Part shown: positions 41,385 through 49,811 of the stretch, piece after piece
Layout: every line of letters begins with the position of its first letter
How positions within the stretch are numbered: position 1 is the first letter of the stretch
Origin: Phycisphaerae bacterium
GTDB taxonomy: Bacteria > Planctomycetota > Phycisphaerae > Sedimentisphaerales > Anaerobacaceae
Length of the DNA stretch: 64,000 bases
Reading direction: 5' to 3'
Assembly: GCA_028714855.1 (NCBI GenBank)
Contig: JAQTLP010000011.1
Span: forward strand, 1-64,000
Notes under the pieces: model-generated
Database searches by the model: none
Seen by the model: the letters and a program-made list of their open reading frames with translations, nothing else
Told to the model about the DNA's origin: nothing
Program-made: the position numbers and the translations under genes

Positions 41385-42044
41385 ATGTATAATAGAATTC
41401 TTATTGCGTGCGGTTGTTTGGTCGTTCTGAGCGGTTGTATGGCTAACGAGCCGATGCCTCAGATTACGTATGACGATGACTATAAAAGTATCGAAACCGT
41501 TAAACCGAAGCTTTCAACGCCGAGCCCAAGCCGGACAGTTTCAACTGGAAATGCCCTTGTTTCGCAGGATTGGGTGCCGCCTTCGTCGGTGGAAAAGAAA
41601 TGGACTGCTATAATAATACATCATTCGGGAACGAAAAACGGCGATTCTGCTATATTTGACAAGTGGCATAGGGAAAATAACCATTGGCAGGGCGTTGGAT
41701 ATGATTTTGTTATAGGTAACGGAAGTAACAGCGGTGATGGGCTGGTTGAGGTAACGTACCGGTGGCAAAAGCAGGTTACGGGGGCTCATGTTGGGGGTAC
41801 GCCGGGGAACTGGGCGAATAAAGATGGGATAGGAATTTGTCTGGTGGGGGATTTCAATAAGACACAGCCGACAAACTCGCAAATGCAGTCGCTGGTTAAA
41901 CTTGTGCGCTTTTTGCAAAGCCGGTACAAGATACCTAAAAACAAGATTTACGGTCACAAGACCACGCCGGGGGCGGGGACAGTAACGGATTGTCCTGGGA
42001 AGAATTTTCCGATGACCTGGCTGAAGTCACAGGTTTTGCCGTAA
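41385..42044 (+). CDS. N-acetylmuramoyl-L-alanine amidase, lipoprotein
   Basis: 219 residues. A lipoprotein signal with lipobox VLSGC precedes a linker and an amidase_2/PGRP-type domain (about 65-219). Zinc ligands are visible in AIIIHHSGT, VTGAHVGG and VTDCPGKNF, where Cys replaces the last His as in several family members. It cleaves the amide bond between muramic acid and the peptide stem and would act in the periplasm or on the outer membrane. Confidence 0.9.
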   Translation: MYNRILIACGCLVVLSGCMANEPMPQITYDDDYKSIETVKPKLSTPSPSRTVSTGNALVSQDWVPPSSVEKKWTAIIIHHSGTKNGDSAIFDKWHRENNHWQGVGYDFVIGNGSNSGDGLVEVTYRWQKQVTGAHVGGTPGNWANKDGIGICLVGDFNKTQPTNSQMQSLVKLVRFLQSRYKIPKNKIYGHKTTPGAGTVTDCPGKNFPMTWLKSQVLP

Positions 42045-42374
42045 GTTTTGCATACAGCAACAGTTATATCATTCGCAAAATCACACTGTCTTGACACAAA
42101 AACGGTCTTTTTAGGCTTAAATTGAGCCTACTACGAGGTGTTAACATACGGCGATTAGGCAAGATGGGTAAGGGGGAAACATGCTAAAAAGTGGTAGAAG
42201 TTGGTAAAAATGTACGCGAAATTGGTACAAATGTATGTGGAATCGCTACAAAGTGAGACAAAAAGTGGATGAGTGGAGGCGTGAACGATTAGATGAGTAA
42301 AAAAGAATTAAGTTGCCCAAGTTAACAGGGAGCGGAAGACAGACGACAGATTACGGAATACAGTGACACAGGTG
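42045..42374. other. Intergenic region with degenerate GGTA/GGTR-type repeats
   Basis: 330 bases between convergent genes. The part 42181-42270 is a run of near-repeats (GTGGTAGAAG, TTGGTAAAAATG, TTGGTACAAATG). Its first 31 bases resemble 687-719 upstream of the sigma-54 activator. No gene or RNA is recognised. Confidence 0.45.
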
Positions 42375-45300
42375 TCAGCTTCTTAATACCATAAGGCAAT
42401 CTGGGCAGAACAATTGCCCTGAGTCAATTTTTACCAGCTTACTTTTCGGAACATTCTTTTTGCCGCAGCATTCGCAAGTTCCATTCTCTGCGGTGATATC
42501 GAGAATTTTGATTCGCGGCTTAGCTTCGGTTTTTTTCCGCTCTTTGTCTTGGACTGTTGCTGAGGGGACACCGGCTTCTAATCCGGCTTTTTTCTTAGCC
42601 CTGGCCTGAGCTTTTGTTTTCTTCTTGAGTTCATCCGTTGTTTCTGTGACCGTCTTGACCTCTGGTTTTGACTTTTCTTCTGGTTCGTCGGCTATCGCCT
42701 GAGAGTAAACCTCTGACTTCTCGTCAACTTCTACTGGGGCTTTCTCTTCTTTAGCTTCAACTTTTGCCCTCGTCTGTGCTTCCGCTTCGGCTTTTTCTTG
42801 TGCTCTTATTCTGGCTTCGGCTTCGGCCTTTAGTTTTTCTTCTGTTTCGGCTAGCGCTTCGGCATAGGATTTGACCTTGTCTTCAGCTTCAATTCTGGCG
42901 ATGGATTCGGATTCGGTGTTGGCTTCGGCTCTTGCTCTGGCCTCAGATTCGGTCCTTAGTTTTTCTTCTGCTTCGGCTTTGAGTGCGGCTATAGTTTCAA
43001 AGTGGACCCTCGACTTTTCCTCAACCTCAGCTCTGGCTTTTTCTATCGCCTCGGCAAAAGCTGCGGCTTTTTCTTCGGCCTTTGTCCTTGCTTGTGCTTC
43101 AGCGTCGGCTATGGCTTCGGTTCTTGCTCTGGCCTCAGATTCGGTCCTTAGTTTTTCTTCTGCTTCGGCTTTGAGTGCGGCTATAGTTTCAAAGTGGACC
43201 CTCGACTTTTCCTCAACCTCAGCTCTGGCTTTTTCTATCGCCTCGGCAAAAGCTGCGGCTTTTTCTTCGGCCTTTGTCCTTGCTTGTGCTTCAGCGTCGG
43301 CTATGGCTTCGGTTCTTGCTCTGGCCTCAGATTCGGTCCTTAGTTTTTCTTCTGCTTCGGCTTTGAGTGCGGCTATAGTTTCAAAGTGGACCCTCGACTT
43401 TTCCTCAACCTCAGTTCTGGCTTTTTCTATCGCCTCGGCGTAAGCTGCGGCTTTTTCTTCGGCCTTTGTCCTTGCTTGTGCTTCAGCGTCGGCTATGGCT
43501 TCGGCTCTTGCTCTGGCCTTTGCTTCGGTCTCGGCTTTTTCTTCCGCCCTTGCCCTGGCTTGTGCTTCGAGACCTGCTTTTTCTTCAGCTCTGACTTTTG
43601 TCTCAGATTCGGCCCTGAGCTTTTCTTCTGCTTCGGCTTTGAGTGCGGCTATTGTCTCGGAGTGAACCCTCGATTTTTCCTCAACCTCAGCTCCGGCTTT
43701 TTCTATTGCCTCGGCGTAAGCTACGGCTTTTTCTTCGGCCTTTGTCCTTGCTTGTGCTTCAGCGTCGGCTATGGCTTCGGCTCTTGCTCTGGCCTTTGCT
43801 TCGGTCTCGGCTTTTTCTTGTGCTCTTATCCTGGCCTCAGATTCGGTTTTCAGCCGTTCTTCTGTTTCGGCTTTGATTTCGGCTATTGTCTCAGAGTAAA
43901 CCCTCGACTTTTCCTCAGCCTCAGCTCTGGCTTTTTCTATCGCCTCGGCAAAAGCTACGGCTTTTTCTTCGGCTCTTGCTCTGGCCTTTGCTTCGGTCTC
44001 GGCTTTTTCTTGTGCTCTTATCCTGGCCTCAGATTCGGTTTTCAGCCGTTCTTCTGTTTCGGCTTTGATTTCGGCTATTGTCTCAGAGTAAACCCTCGAC
44101 TTTTCCTCAGCCTCAGCTCTGGCTTTTTCTATCGCCTCGGCAAAAGCTACGGCTTTTTCTTCGGCTCTTGCTCTGGCCTTTGCTTCGGTCTCGGCTTTTT
44201 CTTCCGCCCTTGCCCTGGCTTGTGCTTCAAGACCTGCCTTTTCTTCGGCCCGGATTTTTGTTTCAGATTCGGCCTTTAGTTTTTCTTCTGCTTCGGCCAG
44301 CACTTCGGCATAGGATTTGATCTTGTTTTCAGCTTCAATTCTTGCGATGGATTCAGATTCGGCTCTGGCTTCGGCCTTTGCTGTTTTCTCGGTTTCAGCC
44401 CTTAGCTTTTCATCCGTATCGGCTTTGAGTGCGGCTATCGTTTGGGAGTAAGCCCTTGACTTTTCCTCGGCATAAGCCTTGGCTTTTTCTATTGCTTCGG
44501 CATAAACTGCGGCTTTTTCTTCTGATTCTGCTCTTGCTTTTGCTTCGGCTTCGGCTTTTTCCTCTGCCTTTGCTCTTGCTTGGCGCTCAGCATTTATATC
44601 CTCTCTGGCTTTTGTTATTGCCTCGGCATAACCACTTCTTTCTGCCTTGGCCTTAGCCTTAGCCTCGAGTTTAGCAATAGCTAAAGCCGCTTTTTCAGCT
44701 CTGGCCTGCACCTTTTCTTCCGCTCTTATCCTAGCATCAGATTCGGTCTTTAATCTTTCTTCTGCTTCGGCCAGCGCTTCAGCATAAGATTTGGCCTTGT
44801 CCTGGGCTTCAGCTTTAGCCTGTGCTTCAGCCTCAGCTTTGGTTTCTGCTCTTACCCTGGCCTCAGATTCGGTCCTTAGCTTTTCTTCTGCTTCGGCTTT
44901 GATTTCGGCTGTTGTCTCAGAGTAAACCCTCGACTTTTCCTCAGCCTCAGCTCTGGCTTTTTCTATTGCCTCGGCAAAAGCGGCGGCCTTTTCTTCTGCT
45001 TTTACCCTTGCCTTTGCTTCGGTCTCGGCTTTTTCTTCCGCCCTTGCTCTGGCTTGTGCTTCAAGACCTGCCTTTTCTTCAGCTCTGACTTTTGTCTCGG
45101 ATTCGGTCCTTAGCTTTTCTTCTGCTTCGGCTTTGAGTGCGGCTATCGTTTGCGAGTAGACCATCGACTTTTCCTCGGCCTCTGCCTTGGCTTTGTCTAC
45201 CGCGGCTTCAACTCTTGCGACGGATTCAGATTCGGCCATAGCCTTGGCCTTTACTAATTTCTCGGCCTCGGTCCGCAACTTTTCATCCGTCTCGGCTTTG

Positions 45301-46955
45301 AGTGCGGCTATTGTCTCGGAGTAAACCCTCGACTTTTCCTCGGCGTCTGCTTTGATTTTTTTTATTGCTTCGGCAAGAGCTGCGGCTTTTTCTTCGGCTT
45401 GGGCTTTTGCCTGTGCTTCGGTTTCGGCTTTTTCTTCCGCCCATGCTCTGGCTTGTGCTTCCAGAGTTGCCTTTTCTTCAGCCCTAGCTTTTGTTTCAGA
45501 TTCGGCTCTTAGCTTTTCTTCTGCTTCGGCTTTGATTTCAGCTATCGTTTCAGAGTAAACCCTCGACTTTTCCCCGGCATCAGCCCTGGTTTTCTCTATC
45601 GCCTCGGCAAGAGCTGCTGCTTTTTCTTCGGCTCTTGCTCTGGCCTTTGCTTCGGTCTCGGCTTTTTCTTCCGCCCATGCTCTGGCTTGTGCTTCCAGAG
45701 TTGCCTTTTCTTCAGCCCTGATTTTTGTTTCAGATTCGGCCCTGAGTTTTTCTTCTGCTTCGGTCAGCGCCTCAGCATAGGATTTGGCCTTGTCCCGGGC
45801 TTCAGCTTTAGCCTGCGCTTCAGCTTCAGCCCTGGTTTCTGCTCTTACTCTGGCCTCAGATTCGGTTTTCAGCCTTTCTTCTGCTTCGGCTTTGATTTGG
45901 GCTATTGTTTGCGAGTAGACCATCGATTTTTCCTCGACGTCAGCCCTAGCTTTCTCTGCCGCCTCGGTGAAAGCAGCGGCTTTTTCTTCTGCTTCAGTTC
46001 TTGCCTGCGCTTCGGCCTCGGCTTTGGCTTGGGTTTGAGCTTTTACTTCTCTTTCAGACCTTAGCCTTGCATCAGTTTCTAATCTGGCTCTTTCCTCAGC
46101 CTTGGCTCTTAATCTGACCTCGGCTTTTAGCTTTTCTTCTGCTTCGGCTTTGATTTGGGCTATTGTTTGCGAGTAGACCATCGATTTTTCCTCGGCGTCT
46201 GCTCTGGCTTTGGCTATTGTCTCGGCGAAAGCAGCGGCTTTTTCTTCTATTTCAGCTTTAGCCTGTGCTTCTGCTTCGGCTATCTCTTCTGCCCTTATCC
46301 TGGCTTCAGATTCGGCCTTTAGTCTTTCCTCTGTTTCGGTTATTTTTTCTGCATAGGATTTGACCTTTTCCCGGGCTTCAATTTTAGCACTGCATTCAGA
46401 TTCGGCTCTTGCCTCTGCCTTTGCTGCTTTTTCGGTTTCGGCCCTTAGCGTTTCATCTGTCTCGGCTTTGAGTGCGGCTATCGTTTCAAGGTGGACCCTC
46501 GATTTTTTCTCCGCATCCGCTTTGACTTTCTCTATCGTTTCGGCATAGGCGGCGGCTTTTTCTTCCGCTTTTATCCTGGCTTGGCGCTCGGCCTTTGCAT
46601 TCTCCTGAGCTTGTGCTATTGCGTCGTTATAGTCCCTTTTTTCGGCTTTTGCCTTGGCCTTGGCTTCAGCATTTGCGAGGGCTCTGGCTTTAGCTTCGGC
46701 TTTAGCTTCGGCTTTTTCCTTTGCTCTGGCCTCAGCCCTGGCTCTTTTTTCGGCTTTGGCTATGGCTTTTGCTTTCTCTTTGGCTTTTTTCAAATTTAGA
46801 CAAGGGATTAGGGGGTGAGCGGGCCAATGTTTTTGCCCACATATATTGCAAGTCGGCACAAATTTTTCATCCGAGGATGCATTTGCCTCCTGAGCAGCTC
46901 CAGGAGCGTTCTGCGTTTTGCTTTCAGCGGTTTTATTAGTATTTATATTGAACAT
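42375..46955 (-). CDS. Giant Ala/Glu/Lys/Arg helical repeat protein with terminal zinc motifs
   Basis: 1526 residues in one open frame. The N-terminus holds a zinc-finger-like motif (PTCNICGQKHWPAHPLIPC, about 34-52). Residues about 55-1420 are almost only A, E, K, R with regular Q, S, T, I and V, a pattern of very long single alpha-helix or coiled coil. The basic unit is about 64 residues, with landmarks AEEKAAAFAEAIEKAR, EEKSRVYSETIAALK and AEEKLRTESEARAR. Some units repeat exactly at DNA level (192 bases; own entry). After a Lys-rich linker (about 1420-1475) the C-terminus is a zinc ribbon (CECCGKKNVPKS, then LFCPDCLMVL). There is no signal peptide or membrane helix, so it is probably cytosolic. 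If fully helical the rod would be about 200 nm long. I know no characterised match. A structural or scaffolding role is a guess. Confidence 0.85.
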   Translation of the reverse strand: MFNINTNKTAESKTQNAPGAAQEANASSDEKFVPTCNICGQKHWPAHPLIPCLNLKKAKEKAKAIAKAEKRARAEARAKEKAEAKAEAKARALANAEAKAKAKAEKRDYNDAIAQAQENAKAERQARIKAEEKAAAYAETIEKVKADAEKKSRVHLETIAALKAETDETLRAETEKAAKAEARAESECSAKIEAREKVKSYAEKITETEERLKAESEARIRAEEIAEAEAQAKAEIEEKAAAFAETIAKARADAEEKSMVYSQTIAQIKAEAEEKLKAEVRLRAKAEERARLETDARLRSEREVKAQTQAKAEAEAQARTEAEEKAAAFTEAAEKARADVEEKSMVYSQTIAQIKAEAEERLKTESEARVRAETRAEAEAQAKAEARDKAKSYAEALTEAEEKLRAESETKIRAEEKATLEAQARAWAEEKAETEAKARARAEEKAAALAEAIEKTRADAGEKSRVYSETIAEIKAEAEEKLRAESETKARAEEKATLEAQARAWAEEKAETEAQAKAQAEEKAAALAEAIKKIKADAEEKSRVYSETIAALKAETDEKLRTEAEKLVKAKAMAESESVARVEAAVDKAKAEAEEKSMVYSQTIAALKAEAEEKLRTESETKVRAEEKAGLEAQARARAEEKAETEAKARVKAEEKAAAFAEAIEKARAEAEEKSRVYSETTAEIKAEAEEKLRTESEARVRAETKAEAEAQAKAEAQDKAKSYAEALAEAEERLKTESDARIRAEEKVQARAEKAALAIAKLEAKAKAKAERSGYAEAITKAREDINAERQARAKAEEKAEAEAKARAESEEKAAVYAEAIEKAKAYAEEKSRAYSQTIAALKADTDEKLRAETEKTAKAEARAESESIARIEAENKIKSYAEVLAEAEEKLKAESETKIRAEEKAGLEAQARARAEEKAETEAKARARAEEKAVAFAEAIEKARAEAEEKSRVYSETIAEIKAETEERLKTESEARIRAQEKAETEAKARARAEEKAVAFAEAIEKARAEAEEKSRVYSETIAEIKAETEERLKTESEARIRAQEKAETEAKARARAEAIADAEAQARTKAEEKAVAYAEAIEKAGAEVEEKSRVHSETIAALKAEAEEKLRAESETKVRAEEKAGLEAQARARAEEKAETEAKARARAEAIADAEAQARTKAEEKAAAYAEAIEKARTEVEEKSRVHFETIAALKAEAEEKLRTESEARARTEAIADAEAQARTKAEEKAAAFAEAIEKARAEVEEKSRVHFETIAALKAEAEEKLRTESEARARTEAIADAEAQARTKAEEKAAAFAEAIEKARAEVEEKSRVHFETIAALKAEAEEKLRTESEARARAEANTESESIARIEAEDKVKSYAEALAETEEKLKAEAEARIRAQEKAEAEAQTRAKVEAKEEKAPVEVDEKSEVYSQAIADEPEEKSKPEVKTVTETTDELKKKTKAQARAKKKAGLEAGVPSATVQDKERKKTEAKPRIKILDITAENGTCECCGKKNVPKSKLVKIDSGQLFCPDCLMVLRS
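42961..43500 (-). repeat. 192-bp tandem repeats inside the giant repeat gene (block 1)
   Basis: Units beginning at 42961, 43153 and 43345 are 192 bases long. The first two are identical by eye, and the third differs at a few positions (for example TCAGTTCTGG for TCAGCTCTGG). Each encodes 64 residues, so frame is kept. Confidence 0.85.
43784..44170 (-). repeat. 192-bp tandem repeats inside the giant repeat gene (block 2)
   Basis: Two units, starting near 43784 and 43976, appear identical over 192 bases (text CTCTTATCCTGGCCTCAG, then TTTTCAGCCGTTCTTCTG). They encode a second 64-residue variant with VYSETIAEIKAETEERLK. Confidence 0.8.
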
Positions 46956-47341
46956 TCAGTTATAATTGTTGTTTAAAGATTCTGTTTTTCTGATGTTTCT
47001 TTATCGGTAAGCAGTGAAGCGAAGACATTACCTCGGTCAGATACAAACCTGTACAGTCTAAATGTTGTATGGTGAACTTTGGAGACATTAGAAAATACCG
47101 TCAAATGTCAGTTTTTTCGGCCAATATATATATAACAACAAGAATCAATTTTTATATCGGCTTCCTCCCTGAAGCAGGGACTATGTAGGTTATCCGATTG
47201 ATGCCTGATTGTCAAGAAAATTACACCATACAGTTTTTAGAGGGCAGCGCATACAATAACAGCAGCATCTTCACAGTCGCCGGCTGGTTTAATACAGACC
47301 AATCAACAGGGATGCAAACAATTGTCGCAAGATTCCGGCTA
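46956..47341. other. Intergenic region with a LamG-like remnant
   Basis: The first 240 bases hold no gene. At 47198-47330 the plus strand encodes NNSSIFTVAGWFNTDQSTGMQTIVA, which resembles the opening strands of a LamG/concanavalin-like domain. It has no proper gene start, and the frame runs into the antisense of the pseudogene at 47342-47597. It is probably a fragment. Confidence 0.35.
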
Positions 47342-47597
47342 TTACTACGGCTGGAAGGTCGCGGACCGGTCATTTGTGCCGGTGGGATATAGACTATTGG
47401 CATCGGGTTTATAAATGCCCTGTGCAACTCTAATCTCGAAGCCTGAGTTTGCTGCAGTCAAGGCATCCTGAAGGTATTTATAAGCATCGGCCTAACTTGA
47501 GCCATTGTTAGCTCCGGCTGCGCCGGCGTAGATTGTTCCTGCCATACAAGGAGCGGTTAAAAATAGATATGCCAAACCCAAAATCAGCTTTCTCATA
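47342..47597 (-). pseudogene. Broken choice-of-anchor-Q-type secreted protein gene
   Basis: The ATG at 47597 follows AGGAG and opens a signal peptide (MRKLILGLAYLFLTAPCMA) and then TIYAGAAGANNGSS. A TAG at 47495-47493 stops the frame where this family has Trp (SSWADA). The same frame continues ADAYKYLQDALTAANSG, IRVAQGIYKPD and GTNDRSATFQP before a second stop. The text matches the N-terminus of large planctomycete secreted proteins with right-handed beta-helix domains. The rest of the gene is gone. Confidence 0.65.
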
Positions 47598-47690
47598 TTG
47601 CCAGTCTCCTAAATACAAGAACAATTCAGAATACATAATTTGAGCGGAAATGTCAAAGGGAAAAGAGGGGGCAGGGTAGGGACAGAAAAC

Positions 47691-47721
47691 AAAAAGGGCC
47701 GGGAGTAGAAACTCACGGCCC
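47691..47721 (-). terminator. Intrinsic terminator of the PEP-CTERM gene
   Basis: On the minus strand GGGCCG-T-GAGT, loop TTCT, ACTC-C-CGGCCC (one mismatch) is followed by TTTTT. It lies 26 bases after the stop codon of the PEP-CTERM gene. Confidence 0.85.
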
Positions 47722-47746
47722 ATTATTCAACAACACAAGCTGGAGT

Positions 47747-48640
47747 TTACTTTCTGCGTTTTCGCAGGAGAGCCAATCCACCCAAACCTAACAGAGCAAT
47801 TGTCGCCGGCTCAGGGATGACCATAAAGCCATTAAGAGGCATGAGCATTGCGCCAGTCCAGTCGGTAGGATCTATCCACCCGTAGATTGAGATAGCGCCT
47901 TCCGAGCTGGTGGTAATCTTGAAACTGACGCAGTAGTCCGTACCTCCAATATAATTGTTGTTATCGTTAGCCGGTGCCATCATAAAAGTTCTGCCGCCAT
48001 CTGTTGCGACGAGGTCGGCCAGTTCTTGAGGCATACCAGATTCACCAGTAATAGGCTCGGGAACAGGCTGTATCGGGCTGTAACCATTGGGATAACCATT
48101 GTAAGTCAGCCAAGCCACCGGGTTGATTGTGCTCCAACACCCGAATTTGGAGTCTGGGTTATTTGAGGAAGCGGCCCAGGCTTGCCTCATATCAAAGGAC
48201 CAGAGTCTTATCCTGTATTCTGTTTCTGGGGCCAGGCCGGTAATTGTGAGCTTCAAGTAGTTCATACCAAACATTTTTCCAGTCGCATTATATTCACCAG
48301 TTCCTGCAACGTATGCAAAACCGCCGCTGCGGCTGCTTGAACCGCCGTTGTTGTTCGGGGTTTGGCCTGTTTTGAAAGCATCGAGTTCGATGTGTGGAAT
48401 TTCCCACGGAGCTTCGAAAAAAGGATTAGCGAAATCCTGGCCTACCGGCCCGGTCCAAGCATAACCAGGGCTCCAAGGCTGCCATCCAACTTTCGGCTGC
48501 TGGTTATAGACAATGTCGACCTTCAAAGGATTAACGCCAGAATTACCGTACTGGTCAAATCCTATGTAGGCGGCCGATGCCGACACACTTAATCCAACTA
48601 CAACTAACGCAACGCTAAGAACAATTAATTTGTTACACAT
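47747..48640 (-). CDS. PEP-CTERM sorting-signal exported protein
   Basis: 297 residues. A Sec signal peptide (about 1-23, ending SASAA) is followed by a beta-rich domain. The C-terminus has VIPEPATIALLGLGGLALLRKRR, the complete PEP-CTERM signal (PEP motif, membrane helix, basic tail). The signal directs export and sorting by an exosortase, which is not in this window. The central domain is aromatic- and Pro-rich (WQPWSPGYAWTGPVG) and not recognised. A strong GGAGGAG ribosome-binding site precedes the ATG at 48640, a structured leader lies upstream, and a terminator follows. Confidence 0.9.
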   Translation of the reverse strand: MCNKLIVLSVALVVVGLSVSASAAYIGFDQYGNSGVNPLKVDIVYNQQPKVGWQPWSPGYAWTGPVGQDFANPFFEAPWEIPHIELDAFKTGQTPNNNGGSSSRSGGFAYVAGTGEYNATGKMFGMNYLKLTITGLAPETEYRIRLWSFDMRQAWAASSNNPDSKFGCWSTINPVAWLTYNGYPNGYSPIQPVPEPITGESGMPQELADLVATDGGRTFMMAPANDNNNYIGGTDYCVSFKITTSSEGAISIYGWIDPTDWTGAMLMPLNGFMVIPEPATIALLGLGGLALLRKRRK

Positions 48641-49146
48641 AATCCACTCCTCCTTTTTCTTTATTTAAAAAACATTTTTTCGTTTTGACCACAAAGCCAA
48701 AAAATCAACATCTCGTGATTCGATACGCATCTGTAATTCAGCGCCGGGTGTGGATTCGGCCGGTTACACACCGGACGACCGTCGCTATATTGGGTGTGTC
48801 CGTATAACATGATTTTTGCGAAATGAATTTCATCCTCCTCCTTGTGGAATATAGATTAAAGAATCCGCCAATTCGCTTAATTCGTTTGTAATTCTACCAG
48901 AATTACCCATTTCCCTGTCAAGGGAAATTTTACTGGATTTCAGAAAAACATTCAAAAAGCAGACGGAGCGAATTAGAGGATTAGCAAATTAGAGAATTGG
49001 TGAATTTGCCGGACATTTCGGACAGGCAGGCGTGTTTTCGAATTGGGTGGAATTGGCGGAATTTGGTTGACAAAATGGTCTAAATCGTGCAGGATTTTTA
49101 AGGTGTTATAAGTTTTGTTAACCTTATTTTGAAAGGGGATAAAATT
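48641..49146. other. Intergenic region holding divergent 5' regions
   Basis: 506 bases between divergent secreted-protein genes. The part 48735-48820 can fold on the minus strand (own entry). The remainder is AT-rich with runs such as GCAAATTAGAGAATTGGTGAATTTGCCGG split by imperfect repeats. No gene is seen. Confidence 0.45.
48735..48815 (-). ncRNA. Structured 5' leader of the PEP-CTERM gene
   Basis: On the minus strand ACACACC pairs with GGTGTGT around CGAC-GG-TCG. Overlapping alternative stems are CCGGT-GTGTA-ACCGG, and GTGTG..CCACACCC text follows. The mutually exclusive helices resemble a cis-regulatory element. No known riboswitch class was recognised. Confidence 0.35.
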
Positions 49147-49791
49147 ATGAGTAAAAGAGCAATCATTTTCATTTGTCTTGTACTTGCTATGGCTACAGCG
49201 GCATCGGCGGTCGAGAAGATAACATACGTCGATGCGAACGACGGAGAGAAAGGCAACACGAAATTGGCAGCGGGTGGAGTGTTTAAGCCCACAACTAATA
49301 ACAGCGGGATGGATAACCTTTGGCGGTTTCGGACAGGATTAGCAAATCCGAGCGGTTCGGGTACGGTATACGAGGCAGGCGGGACGTTCAGCGAGATAGA
49401 TAACACAGAAGATTGTCCTCGCTTAGTGACAACGGTCAGCGGTTTGCCGGAGGGGACCTATAAGGTGTATGTTTATTTCTGGAGCGATGAAAACAGCTGG
49501 CGCATCCGTGCGGATTTGAAGGGTAAAGATGCACAACTGCCGCTTTTCTGCTCCAAAGCGGCCGATGGAGACGCGGCACCAATAGGCGCCCCGGCAGCAG
49601 TCCTTGCCAAAACGGGAGACTTCAAGGCGTCGCCGTTATTGAGCCAGGGCAATAGGACGTTGTGGCAAGCGTATCTTGGCGAGGTGAAGGGGACGACGAT
49701 AACGGTGTTTGTCGATGACGACCCCGCACATAAGACACATAATAAACGGACGTGGTATGACGGCATCGGCTACCAAGCCGTGACACAATAA
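49147..49791 (+). CDS. Secreted beta-rich protein of unknown function
   Basis: 214 residues from the ATG at 49147 (AAGGGG upstream). A Sec signal peptide (MSKRAIIFICLVLAMATAASA) precedes a domain of about 190 residues with YVDANDGEKGNT, VSGLPEGTYKVYVYFWSDENSWRIRADL and a late KRTWYDGIGYQ. The pattern suggests an Ig- or carbohydrate-binding-like sandwich. There is no PEP-CTERM or dockerin-like tail. The nitroreductase gene starts 20 bases after its stop, so the two may be co-transcribed. Confidence 0.75.
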   Translation: MSKRAIIFICLVLAMATAASAVEKITYVDANDGEKGNTKLAAGGVFKPTTNNSGMDNLWRFRTGLANPSGSGTVYEAGGTFSEIDNTEDCPRLVTTVSGLPEGTYKVYVYFWSDENSWRIRADLKGKDAQLPLFCSKAADGDAAPIGAPAAVLAKTGDFKASPLLSQGNRTLWQAYLGEVKGTTITVFVDDDPAHKTHNKRTWYDGIGYQAVTQ

Positions 49792-49811
49792 GAAATTGAA
49801 TGGAGGCCAAT

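Noticed and set aside
42961-44170. CRISPR-like array
   Set aside because: Units are 192 bases, coding and contiguous with no unique spacers.
43386-44279. A 297-codon open frame on the plus strand inside the giant repeat gene, rich in Phe, Leu, Cys and Gly
   Set aside because: It is the antisense reading of 192-base repeats; it stays open because the repeats have no stops in that frame. There is no ribosome-binding site or plausible protein composition.
47198-47392. A 64-codon plus-strand frame as an intact LamG gene
   Set aside because: Only the first half is LamG-like; the rest is antisense to the choice-of-anchor-Q pseudogene.
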